64,000 nucleotides of DNA from an uncultured Phycisphaerae bacterium (GCA_937949545.1 CALEDR010000001.1:1-64000); one strand, 5' to 3'. Counted from the stretch's first letter, positions 17,388-24,851 are shown. Made by a program: numbers and translations. Notes: a model not told the origin generated them from the letters alone.

Positions 17388-18785
17388 ATGAGCAGGCGGG
17401 TTTGGCTGATTTTGTCAGCAGGGGGAATACTGTCTGTGCTGATGACTGGCTGTCTGGCCAAGGAAGCGGCTTCTGGAAAGAAGACTGAACCGATTGTCCG
17501 GCTGCTGGTGCTGGACCCCGGGCATTTTCATGCCGCTCTGGTCCAGAAGACGATGTATGAACAGGTTAGCCCGGAGGTCTTTGTATATGCGCCGGGGGGA
17601 CCGGAGCTGGACAATTATCTGAGCACCATTGAGTCCTTCAACACACGCACGGACAATCCGACCGCCTGGCTCCAGCGGGTCTATCAAGGGCCGGATTATC
17701 TGGAGCGGATGCTGTCGGAAAAGAAGGGCAATGTTGTGGTCATTTCGGGAAAGAATTCACTGAAAACCGACTACATTTACCAGTCGGTCCGGGCGGGACG
17801 GAATGTTCTGGCCGACAAGCCGATGGTGATCACGCCGGAGAAGTTTCCTCTTCTGGTTGAGTCGTTCCGCACTGCCGAGAAAAACGGTGTACTTCTCTAT
17901 GACATTATGACGGAGCGGTTTGAGATTACGACGATTCTTCAGAGAGAACTGGCAGCGATTCCAGCGGTTTTCGGCCGTCTGCAGCAGGGCTGTCCGGAGG
18001 AGCCGGCGGTAGTCAAGGAAAGCGTTCATCACTTTTTCAAGTATGTGGCGGGCCGTCCGCTGCGAAGACCTGCGTGGTTCTTTGACCCTGCCCAGCGCGG
18101 GGAGGATTTGGCGGATGTTTCGACGCATCTGGTTGATTTGATTCAGTGGGAATGTTTCCCGGAGCAGCCGATGGATTACCGGCGGGATATTCAGATGCTT
18201 CGGGCCCGCCGCTGGGCGACGCCGATGACCGCTGAACAATTTCGAGAGGTGACCGGACTGGAGGAGTGGCCGGAGTATCTGAAGCCCTATGTCAAGGACA
18301 ACGTGCTCTATGTGAAAGCCAACGGGCAGATGGATTATACGCTGCGGGGGATTCACGCCCGGGTCTGCGTTCGGTGGGAGTATCGGGCGCCGGAAGGAGC
18401 GGGGGATATGCATTATTCCATTCTGCGGGGCAGCCGAAGCAATCTGGTGATTCGCCAAGGCCCGAAGGAACAATACAAACCGGTGCTTTATGTGGAGTCG
18501 GTTGAGGGAAAACTTTCCGAGAAGGATTTGCAGCAGGCCGTTTTCCAGACCCTTCAGAAAAAGTATCCGGGAATCGGGCTGGAGCGGATCGATGACCGCA
18601 CGTGGAAGATTTTGATTCCGGATTCCTATTTTGTCGGGCATGAGGCGCATTTTGCGCAGGTGATGCAGAACTTTCTGCGCTATCTGAGAGAGGGGCGGCT
18701 TCCGGCCTGGGAGGTGCCGAATATGCTGGCCAAGTATTATACGACGATGGAGGCTGTCAAGGCCGCCGACCGGCAGGGAAATTAG
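17388..18785 (+). CDS. Gfo/Idh/MocA-like lipoprotein with degenerate cofactor motif
   Basis: This 465 aa protein starts at 17388 after GGAGGAGGGAG. The N-terminus carries a lipobox (LMTGC), and SRRVWLIL could also be read as a weak Tat motif. The Rossmann glycine motif is absent: the first strand reads VRLLVLDPGHFHAALV. Later family positions remain (SVRAGRNVLADKPMVIT, a DKP variant of EKP; a STHLVDLIQW segment). The C-terminal half resembles the putative oxidoreductase C-terminal domain. It may have lost NAD(P) binding or bind it differently. It is the last gene of the operon that starts with the URO-D gene; REP-like repeats follow. Confidence 0.85.
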   Translation: MSRRVWLILSAGGILSVLMTGCLAKEAASGKKTEPIVRLLVLDPGHFHAALVQKTMYEQVSPEVFVYAPGGPELDNYLSTIESFNTRTDNPTAWLQRVYQGPDYLERMLSEKKGNVVVISGKNSLKTDYIYQSVRAGRNVLADKPMVITPEKFPLLVESFRTAEKNGVLLYDIMTERFEITTILQRELAAIPAVFGRLQQGCPEEPAVVKESVHHFFKYVAGRPLRRPAWFFDPAQRGEDLADVSTHLVDLIQWECFPEQPMDYRRDIQMLRARRWATPMTAEQFREVTGLEEWPEYLKPYVKDNVLYVKANGQMDYTLRGIHARVCVRWEYRAPEGAGDMHYSILRGSRSNLVIRQGPKEQYKPVLYVESVEGKLSEKDLQQAVFQTLQKKYPGIGLERIDDRTWKILIPDSYFVGHEAHFAQVMQNFLRYLREGRLPAWEVPNMLAKYYTTMEAVKAADRQGN

Positions 18786-19160
18786 CGCCGGGCGATAAGC
18801 CCGTCTGGCAGAGGGCCCGGCGAGGGTATTAGCCCCGGGCGTAAGCCCGGGGAAAAGAGGACGGGCGCTTTCGTCCTTTTTCCACGCCCTTGCGGGCGTG
18901 GCTATCGTATGTCGCCCGCTGTCGCGGGCTCGAAAGAAACGCCCGGCGAGATTGTAGTGTCCGTCACGAAAATCAGCCCCGGGCGTAAGCCCGGGGAAAA
19001 GAGGACGGGCGCTTTCGTCCTTTTTCCACGCCCTTGCGGGCGTGGCTATCAATCATACGGCGGGCTTCGTGAAAATTAGCCCCGGGCGTAAGCCCGGGGG
19101 AAGAAGGACGCGTAAAAAAACTTTTTTTTAGTCCCTTTGGGGGCGAAGGAAGGAGGCCGC
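18786..19160. repeat. REP-like palindromic repeat cluster upstream of the RAYT gene
   Basis: This gene-free stretch holds two identical 76-bp units (18831-18906 and 18975-19050) and a truncated third (19078-19107). Each full unit contains three hairpins: CCCCGGGC-gtaa-GCCCGGGG, GGACG...CGTCC and CCACGCCC-ttgc-GGGCGTGG. A diverged core starts at 18783. Between the two full units lies a further palindrome around CGCCCGCTGTCGCGGGC (18913-18929). All cores point the same way. Confidence 0.9.
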
Positions 19161-19613
19161 ATGGGGCATACCTTTACCAACCACCTTTATCATATTGTTT
19201 TCAGTACAAAACATCGTAAGGGACTCCTGGAGGACCGCCGACGCACGGACTTTCATCAATATCTGTGTGGCATTGCTCAATCACTTGATTGTGCGGTTTT
19301 AAGCGTCAACAGCGTTGGCGACCATATTCATCTGCTGGTCCGCATCAGGCCTTCTTTGGCTGTATCCGAGTTTGTCGGCAAACTGAAGGCCAACTCCTCT
19401 CGCTGGATAAAGGAGCAGCTGGACCCGCCGTTTGGTTTTCAGTGGCAAAGCGGCTTTTCAAGTTTTACGGTCAGCCAGTCTGCGGCGGCTCAGGTCAGGG
19501 ATTATATCGAAAGGCAGGCGGAACATCATAAGCGGCTGACTTTTGAGGAGGAGTTAAAGCGGTTTTTTGAACGGAATGGAATCGAGTATGCCCCGCAGCG
19601 CTGTCTGGATTGA
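19161..19613 (+). mobile_element. IS200/RAYT-type Y1 transposase
   Basis: This 150 aa single-domain protein starts at 19161 after AAGGAGG. It shows the HUH motif as HIH (GDHIHLLV), and the catalytic tyrosine is likely in VRDYIERQAEHHK near residue 117. These define the Y1 single-strand transposases of the IS200/IS605 and REP-associated (RAYT) group. The length is intact and there is no frameshift. Flanking palindromic repeats on both sides favour the RAYT interpretation over a simple IS200, since no IS200 ends were resolved. Confidence 0.88.
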
Positions 19614-20101
19614 TTCCGCCGTTCTCTCCGGGGAAGATAGCCCCGGGCGCAAGTGTCGCAAGGATTGTCGGGGAAGATAGCCCCGGGCGTAAGCCCGGGG
19701 AAAGGGGACGGGCGCTTCCGTCCTTTTTTTCCACGCCCTTGTGGGCGTGGCTATCTATCTTATGTCGCCCGCTGTCCTCCTTCGCTAAAGCTTCGGAGGA
19801 CAAGCCGCGGGCTCGAAAGCATTATCGGACGCACGTCAAAAAAATTTCCTGTCTTTACATTTTCTTAAAAATTTTTTCTGCCCAGTTTGCCGCGCCGGTT
19901 TTTATTTCTTAGGTTTTCTATGGAAGCGTTAAAGGTTCTTTGACAAGCCCATACGAGAAAATCCGGACGCGCTGAACAGGTGTTTTCCTTTGGAAATCCC
20001 AAGCTGGTTCTGCCGGCTTGAACCAAAAGCTGTAAACGAAACCAACAAAATCGTACGTAACCGATACCGAAATACAGGTACAAAGAAAGGGAGAATGAAC
20101 A
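19614..20101. repeat. REP-like repeats with nested palindrome, then leader of the first pseudopilin gene
   Basis: The first half holds a partial repeat (19639-19653) and a full 77-bp REP-like unit (19679-19755) that differs by a few bases from the upstream pair. The adjacent CGCCCGCTGTC...CGCGGGC palindrome is interrupted by GTCCTCC...GGAGGAC (19774-19801), absent from the upstream copy. The second half (19830-20101) is AT-richer and carries small hairpins (TTTCC-TTT-GGAAA; TGGTTC at 20005-20010 with GAACCA at 20020-20025) ahead of the gene at 20102. No small gene or tRNA was seen. Confidence 0.75.
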
Positions 20102-20569
20102 ATGAAAGCAAGAAAAGGGTTTACATTGGTTGAAATTCTGATTGTGGTTGTGATTTTGGGTATCCTGGCGGCGATTGTGATACCCCAGTTCAGCCAGGCC
20201 AGTACGGAAGCCAAACTGAACAGCTGCCGCTCCTCGCTGCAGAGTTTGCGGTCCCAGATTGAACTGTACAAGATTCAGCACAATGACAATCCTCCTAGCC
20301 TGGAAAACTTTGCTGCTCAAATGACCGGAAAGACCAATCCTGATGGAACAACCGCCGGTGGCACCTTGGGACCCTATATGCAGCGGGTTCCCAAGAATCC
20401 CTGGAACAATTCGAATACATTGGAGGCTGACGATGGTCCTGGTGTCGGCTGGGTCTATGATGAAGATACAGGTGCTATCTATGTAGGCGTAGCCGATGCT
20501 CCTGCTGCGGTTGCCGCAGAACTTCGGAGCAATGGTGATGCTCTGGCCGCGGAACCCGCGAAACCCTAA
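20102..20569 (+). CDS. gspG: Major pseudopilin, GspG-like
   Basis: This 155 aa type II secretion or type IV pilus-like subunit has a prepilin leader of six residues ending in Gly6, then FTLVE with Glu at +5 and a long hydrophobic helix (7-28). The C-terminal region (NPW, then GVGWVYDEDTGAIYVG) matches the GspG fold. GspG polymerises into the periplasmic pseudopilus after cleavage by a prepilin peptidase, which is not encoded in this window. GGGAG precedes the start. A strong terminator follows, so it is probably transcribed in excess over the downstream genes. Confidence 0.93.
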   Translation: MKARKGFTLVEILIVVVILGILAAIVIPQFSQASTEAKLNSCRSSLQSLRSQIELYKIQHNDNPPSLENFAAQMTGKTNPDGTTAGGTLGPYMQRVPKNPWNNSNTLEADDGPGVGWVYDEDTGAIYVGVADAPAAVAAELRSNGDALAAEPAKP

Positions 20570-20989
20570 ACCTCAACCTTAGGGCTACTAATTGAGTAAG
20601 CGGCAACTCTGCTGAGCGATGACTTGGAAATCAAGCCGACCGGCCTTGCGAAAGATTCGGGGGTCGGTCGGCTTTTTTTTGTGGACTCGAATCAGCCGGC
20701 GAGGCAATTGGCCCCGGGCGATGAAGCGGGAATAGAATAACAGGGGGCGAGAAATATAGCCCCGGGCGATAAGCCCGGGGAAATGGGACGGACGCATTCG
20801 TCAACGTAAGAGGACTGGATTCCCGCCTGCGCGGGAATGACACAGGAAAGCGGGAATGACAGGAACCTGTGCGAAAGCGACAGAGGGAATTAGCCCCGGG
20901 CGATAAGCCCGGGGAAAGAAAGATGCGAAAATCGTAAAACGGTTTTTTTTGTTCGGGTTTTTACGGATGCGGCGTGAGAGGAATTAAAA
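20570..20989. repeat. Terminator, three REP-like cores and a dRS3-like palindrome; no gene
   Basis: After the terminator come a degenerate core (about 20710-20731), a core with extension (20758-20802) and a short core (20892-20916), all related to the repeats near the transposase and in the same orientation. At 20819-20838 lies ATTCCCGC-ctgc-GCGGGAAT, with a half copy at 20850-20860; it resembles dispersed dRS3-type repeats known from Neisseria and other genomes. No coding potential was seen. Confidence 0.85.
20633..20680 (+). terminator. Rho-independent terminator after gspG
   Basis: AAGCCGACC (20633-20641) pairs with GGTCGGCTT (20666-20674), followed by an uninterrupted T-run ending at 20680. 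It lies 64 bases after the gspG stop and separates the major subunit from the minor-subunit operon. Confidence 0.88.
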
Positions 20990-21457
20990 ATGGAAAGAAA
21001 AAAACTGCGGCGATTCCAACGGAAAAAGGCAGGTCAGAGTTCTATGATTGCTTTTTTTGAACGGACTGTGCTGGCCCTGATACTGTTTGCGGCGGCCGTC
21101 GGCTGGATGATGCCTAAAATGGCTCAGGCCGCTGCAGAGAATCGAATTACCCTTCTGATGGAGCGGCTGCATCAAGTCCGCTCGAGCATTGCTCTTTATC
21201 GGGCTGAGCACGACGGTCGGCTGCCCGGCCGGGGAGTGGATGGAAAACCTGCGGCGGAACAGTTTCTGTCCGACCTTGCCAAACAAAGATGTCGAATCCC
21301 CGCCAATCCTTTTGTTCAGGGACCTAAAGCCTGTCGGGTGACGGTGACGGATGACCCTGCGGCCCGGCCTACGGGACGCGAAGAGACGGGCTGGTGGTAT
21401 AACGCGGCAACGGGACACTTTGCAGCCTGTGACAGCCGATACCATTCCGCTTTTTAA
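20990..21457 (+). CDS. GspG-like pseudopilin paralogue with non-canonical N-terminus
   Basis: This 155 aa protein follows GAGAGG. The C-terminal half parallels GspG (NPF, then TGWWYNAATGHFAA against the GW-Y--TG pattern of the upstream protein), and the hydrophobic helix sits at about 26-45. The prepilin cleavage site is missing: the region reads SSMIAFFERTV instead of G-FTLIE. A second Met at residue 19 (21044) would give a protein starting MIAFFE, already resembling a processed pilin. Either the peptidase is not needed or the protein stays as a membrane-anchored subunit. It is not recognised as a named subunit. Confidence 0.72.
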   Translation: MERKKLRRFQRKKAGQSSMIAFFERTVLALILFAAAVGWMMPKMAQAAAENRITLLMERLHQVRSSIALYRAEHDGRLPGRGVDGKPAAEQFLSDLAKQRCRIPANPFVQGPKACRVTVTDDPAARPTGREETGWWYNAATGHFAACDSRYHSAF

Positions 21458-21502
21458 AAACAAACCGCGGATTTCACGGATTCAGCGGATTTCGATAAAA
21501 AA

Positions 21503-21913
21503 ATGAAACAACATAGGCAGATACAATACGGTTTTACCCTGCTGGAGATACTGATGGCGATGGTTATCCTCGGCGCTGCGGCGGCGGGGGTGCTTTTGCC
21601 TTTTGTCAGTGCGGCGCAGGTGCAGCGGGAGGCGGTCTGTCAGGTACTGGCGGCTCAGCTGGCCTCCAATCTGATGGAACAGATTGTCAGTACACCTTTT
21701 GAGGAAATCCGGACGCAATGGGATGGTTATACGGAAGCGGAAGGACAGGTCAAGAATGCCTCTGGTGCGGTGTTTTCTGATCCAATTTACAGCGGATTCG
21801 CTCGTTCGGTTTTGGTGGGAACGGTTGAAGAGACAGGATGTCTGATGGCTTCAGTTCATGTGAATTATAAGGGACGGCAAATGGTCCGTCTTCAATTTTT
21901 GATAGCCCCCTGA
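21503..21913 (+). CDS. Minor pseudopilin, GspI/PilV-like
   Basis: This 136 aa protein has the prepilin leader ending at Gly10, then FTLLE (Glu at +5) and a hydrophobic helix to about residue 34. The region AQLASNLMEQIVSTPFEEI is typical of GspI/PilV-like minor subunits, which form the pilus tip with GspJ and GspK. The 45 bases upstream hold three near-copies of CGGATT(T)C. It is followed after one base by the next pseudopilin gene. Confidence 0.87.
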   Translation: MKQHRQIQYGFTLLEILMAMVILGAAAAGVLLPFVSAAQVQREAVCQVLAAQLASNLMEQIVSTPFEEIRTQWDGYTEAEGQVKNASGAVFSDPIYSGFARSVLVGTVEETGCLMASVHVNYKGRQMVRLQFLIAP

Positions 21914-21914
21914 T

Positions 21915-22358
21915 ATGGTTTGTCAAACGACAAAAAACAGCGGTTTTACCCTGATTGAACTGGTGATGGGGATGCTCATCGCCGGTGTTGTTTTGCTGGC
22001 GGCGGCGACCTTTTCGTTTGCGATGCGCCAGGGCCAGGAAACCACCGACTTGATGCTCGACGGTCCGGCACAGATTCGAGGGGCCTCGCTGCGGATTACC
22101 GACTTGGTTCACCGTGCCCATACGCTTCAGCAGAACGGCGGTACCGTGACCGTTCAGAGTGAGGCGGGCACATCGACTCTGGCCGTCAGCGGCACAACCC
22201 TGAATCTGGATGAAAAACCTCTCCTGAAGAAATGTAGCGGATTGAGTCTGGAGGTTCAAAAAGGTCGGCTGCTGATTGTGCGGTTCAAAATGCAGGCGGA
22301 GACGGGCTGGAGAGATTACGAAATCTGTGCGGCAGTACGCTGCCGAAGCGGGGGATAA
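21915..22358 (+). CDS. Minor pseudopilin, GspJ/PilW-like
   Basis: This 147 aa protein has the leader MVCQTTKNSG, then FTLIE, with a hydrophobic helix to about 34. The remainder is a small beta-rich domain (LSLEVQKGRLLIVRFKMQ) as in GspJ. It is shorter than typical GspJ (about 190-200 aa). The gene order GspI-GspJ-GspK matches type II secretion operons. The start is placed by the leader peptide, since the ribosome-binding site is weak. Confidence 0.83.
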   Translation: MVCQTTKNSGFTLIELVMGMLIAGVVLLAAATFSFAMRQGQETTDLMLDGPAQIRGASLRITDLVHRAHTLQQNGGTVTVQSEAGTSTLAVSGTTLNLDEKPLLKKCSGLSLEVQKGRLLIVRFKMQAETGWRDYEICAAVRCRSGG

Positions 22359-22359
22359 C

Positions 22360-22800
22360 ATGTCGGCTGAAAGACGTTCTTATCAAAATCGAGGGGCGGC
22401 CCTGATTACCGTCCTTTTTTTGGTGATGGCCGTAGCGGTTATTGCCCTGGGGCTGTTTGCCCGCACGGATATGTCTCTGGCGGCCGTCCGCAATTTTGTT
22501 CTGCATACGCAGGTTGAAGCCCTTGCCTATTCGGGTCTGGAGTATGCTCGTGCTCTGGTACGGGACCCCAATCTGATTTTCCCCTGGACCGAGTCTGTAT
22601 ATTTCGAAGAGCAGGCGGTTGATTTTGTCTGTAAAGTGGAGATTGCAGACCCCAACGATTATGTTTATCCGGTGACCAGCCGAGCGTGGTTTGAAAAAGA
22701 CGGCAGCCGACGGGTGGAAAGCATTCTTGTCGGCCGGCTTTATTATGACCCCAATGAATCGGTTGCGTATTATCAGCGGATTGACCGGCAGGTCCGATAA
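22360..22800 (+). CDS. Minor pseudopilin, GspK/PilX-like, short
   Basis: This 146 aa protein starts at 22360, two bases after the previous stop. The leader ends at Gly12, followed by AALITVLFLVMAV. There is no Glu at +5, which is the expected exception for GspK, the pseudopilus tip subunit. The helix is followed by a segment with QVEALAYSGLEYARAL, seen in GspK/PilX. At 146 aa it lacks the large inserted domain of classical GspK (about 300 aa), so it is either a minimal form or closer to PilX. Confidence 0.83.
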   Translation: MSAERRSYQNRGAALITVLFLVMAVAVIALGLFARTDMSLAAVRNFVLHTQVEALAYSGLEYARALVRDPNLIFPWTESVYFEEQAVDFVCKVEIADPNDYVYPVTSRAWFEKDGSRRVESILVGRLYYDPNESVAYYQRIDRQVR

Positions 22801-23154
22801 GGGGGAACGTGCGTGAGTGCGTAGGGAATGGGCAGATCTGTGGGAAAGAATTCGAATTTCTGCCTGGTGCGGCGAGCCAGAGGGGGCTTGTAGGGATTGC
22901 ACCGACTGTATCAATTCTGGGAAGTTGTGCCGAGAGAAAAAAGCCATTTTTGCTGCTGATACGCCTATGAGCAGCAGGTCCGATTATATGGCCTGTAATG
23001 CGTATGATTTCGGATTTGTTCGAAATGTCTGTGGGAAGGGCTTTGCGGTTTTTCAGACGGTTAAGCCGCCGGAAGAGTCGGTCGAAAACATCTGTGAATC
23101 GTTCGGCGGCATTCCGCCGGCGTTTTGCCGGCGGAGAAATCGAAAGGTGAAACT
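22801..23154. other. 354-bp gap inside the pseudopilin operon; no convincing gene
   Basis: One frame stays open from 22817 to 23158 and would encode 113 residues with eight cysteines, but its start lacks a good ribosome-binding site, it runs across the start of the next gene, and nothing in it is recognised. Near the end are competing hairpins (listed separately). It may be the remains of a longer GspK or of another pseudopilin. Confidence 0.5.
23105..23134 (+). promoter_or_regulatory. Competing hairpins just upstream of the GspH-like gene
   Basis: GGCGG (23105-23109) can pair with CCGCC (23114-23118), or CCGCCGGC (23114-23121) can pair with GCCGGCGG (23127-23134). The two structures exclude each other. 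They lie 20 bases before the ATG, right next to the GAAAGGTGA ribosome-binding site. This could be an RNA switch or simply an intercistronic processing or stability hairpin. Confidence 0.4.
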
Positions 23155-23691
23155 ATGAAAAAACAAACCGGTCAGAATCGAAGCATTCGCCGAGGGTTTA
23201 CCCTGATAGAAATTGTTGTTGTTCTGGTGATTCTGGCGATTACAGCCCTGCTGGCCGTGCCTGTTTTCGGGACGGCGGCGGATATGCAGGTTCGGTCTGC
23301 GGCGGATAAAATTGCTGCTGATCTGGATTATGCCAAAGGTCTGGCTGTGACCCGACAGAAACCCTATACGCTCGTCTTTTTCCCCTCTGAAGAAAAATAT
23401 CAGGTGCAGGATGCGGCTGGTGCAGAGATTAAACATCCTTTGTACAGCGGAAAGGATTTTGTTGTGGAGTTCGCTTTGGATCGTCGGCTGAAAAAGGTCA
23501 ATCTTGTGAGCACGACGTTCAGCGGAGACGCCGTGACGTTTGACTATCTGGGGACACCTTATTCGGGAACCAATACAGCCAATCGTTTGAATGAGGCCGG
23601 GTGGATTACTATCCAGGCCGATTCGTTTGTGCTGTATGTAAAAATCGAACCGGTTACCGGGTATATCTCTGTGGAGAAGACAAAGACCTGA
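23155..23691 (+). CDS. Minor pseudopilin, GspH/FimT-like
   Basis: This 178 aa protein has a leader ending at Gly14 (SIRRG), then FTLIE, then a hydrophobic helix to about 40. The following AADKIAADLDYAKGLAVTRQKPYTL is characteristic of GspH/FimT. The start at 23155 is supported by GAAAGGTGA. The stop overlaps the next start by one base (TGATG), so pilM is translationally coupled. Confidence 0.9.
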   Translation: MKKQTGQNRSIRRGFTLIEIVVVLVILAITALLAVPVFGTAADMQVRSAADKIAADLDYAKGLAVTRQKPYTLVFFPSEEKYQVQDAAGAEIKHPLYSGKDFVVEFALDRRLKKVNLVSTTFSGDAVTFDYLGTPYSGTNTANRLNEAGWITIQADSFVLYVKIEPVTGYISVEKTKT

Positions 23692-24851
23692 TGAGTGCGG
23701 CCAAACCGTCAATTCGTTCGTGGCTGGGATGGTTCGGCTGGGGCTCCAAAGGCCCTATCGGCATTGATATCGAGTATTCCTGTATCCGCATGATTCAGCT
23801 GGGATGCCAGGAAGGCCGGATACGGGTCGAAAGTGCCGAACAGGAACTTCTGGAGCCGGCGTCGCCGGCGGGAGGCCATGCGCATCGAGCGGCTGTTGTG
23901 CGGGCGATTCGAGCTATGCTGGCCCGGGGACAATTTTGGGGGCGGGAAGCGGTTTCCTGTCTTCCGGGTGATGCAATCAAAATTAAAAGTCTCCGTTTGG
24001 ATTCTCTGGAGTATGAACAGCTGCAGGAAAACCGCTATGAGATGCTGGCAGAACGGTTTGGTCTGGACCCGGATAAGGATGAAATTCGCTATTTGATTGC
24101 CGGCAGTGTTTATCAGGGAGAGGACATCAAAAAGGAAGTGATTTTTTTCGGGATGAACCGCACTCAACTGATGGGCCATATTGCGTTGCTGGAAGAGGCC
24201 GGATTGGAGCCGGTTGCTGTTGATGCGATGCCGTGCGCTCTGTTTCGCAGTTTTCAGCGAACCCTGCGGCGTCAGGAGGACCGCGAGGTCGTCAGTGTGC
24301 TGGTGAATTTGGGGTTATATTTTACCACCGTTATTATTGGACGGGGTACATCCATTTCTCTTGTAAAACAGATTCCGCTGGCGGAACAGCATTTAACGCA
24401 AAAGGCGGCAGAGATACTTGGTGTTTCGTATGAGGAGGCGGCTCGTCAAATCACACAAGAAGGAGTTAGACATCTGACGGCGGAGGATTCTCCAATTCGG
24501 CGAATGCTTTCGTCGGCCATGAGCCGGACTATTGAGGATTTGGCTCGCGAAATTTCTCTGTGCTTCAAATATTACGCCGTAACTTTTCGCGGTGAGCGGC
24601 CCTCGGAAGTGGTGTTTGCGGGCGGCCGTTTGTATGAGTCTCTTCTGATGGACATGCTCTGCAGGCAGCTGAATCTGGATATTCGGACAGCGGAACCGCT
24701 GCGCGGAATTGATTTGAGTCATGTGTCCTTCGACCGTCGTCCCAATCCCCAGCGGGCGGAATGGGCGGTGGCGGTTGGGCTGGCCTTAAAGGGATGGCGG
24801 TCCGGCCAATCGCAATCAGAACTGGTTTCCGGAATGAAGGCGGCTGTCTGA
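23691..24851 (+). CDS. pilM: PilM-like actin-fold ATPase
   Basis: PilM is a cytoplasmic ring protein that links the assembly ATPase platform to PilN; 386 aa. Family features are GIDIEYSCIRMIQL near the start, SCLPGDAIKIKSLRLDSLEYEQL (phosphate and subdomain region), a later VLVNLGLYFTTVII strand and EVVFAGGRLYESLL, which matches the C-terminal adenosine motif. It is coupled to the upstream pseudopilin and to the downstream pilN by one-base overlaps. Having a PilM together with Gsp-type pseudopilins makes the system a type IV pilus/type II secretion hybrid. Confidence 0.88.
   Translation: MSAAKPSIRSWLGWFGWGSKGPIGIDIEYSCIRMIQLGCQEGRIRVESAEQELLEPASPAGGHAHRAAVVRAIRAMLARGQFWGREAVSCLPGDAIKIKSLRLDSLEYEQLQENRYEMLAERFGLDPDKDEIRYLIAGSVYQGEDIKKEVIFFGMNRTQLMGHIALLEEAGLEPVAVDAMPCALFRSFQRTLRRQEDREVVSVLVNLGLYFTTVIIGRGTSISLVKQIPLAEQHLTQKAAEILGVSYEEAARQITQEGVRHLTAEDSPIRRMLSSAMSRTIEDLAREISLCFKYYAVTFRGERPSEVVFAGGRLYESLLMDMLCRQLNLDIRTAEPLRGIDLSHVSFDRRPNPQRAEWAVAVGLALKGWRSGQSQSELVSGMKAAV

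Noticed and set aside
19930-19968. TTGACA-based promoter ahead of the first pseudopilin gene
   Set aside because: TTGACA occurs at 19940-19945, but no -10-like hexamer lies at 15-19 bases spacing.
19921-20101. c-di-GMP-I (GEMM) riboswitch upstream of the major pseudopilin gene
   Set aside because: The HD-GYP and pseudopilin context made it attractive, but the conserved core and tetraloop-receptor pattern were not found.
18786-20990. CRISPR array
   Set aside because: The repeats are palindromic REP-like units of unequal spacing with hairpins, not direct repeats with uniform unique spacers, and no cas gene is near.
22817-23158. 113-codon Cys-rich frame between the GspK-like and GspH-like genes
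   Set aside because: It lacks a convincing ribosome-binding site and overlaps the well-supported next start; nothing in it is recognised. It is kept only as a finding about the gap.
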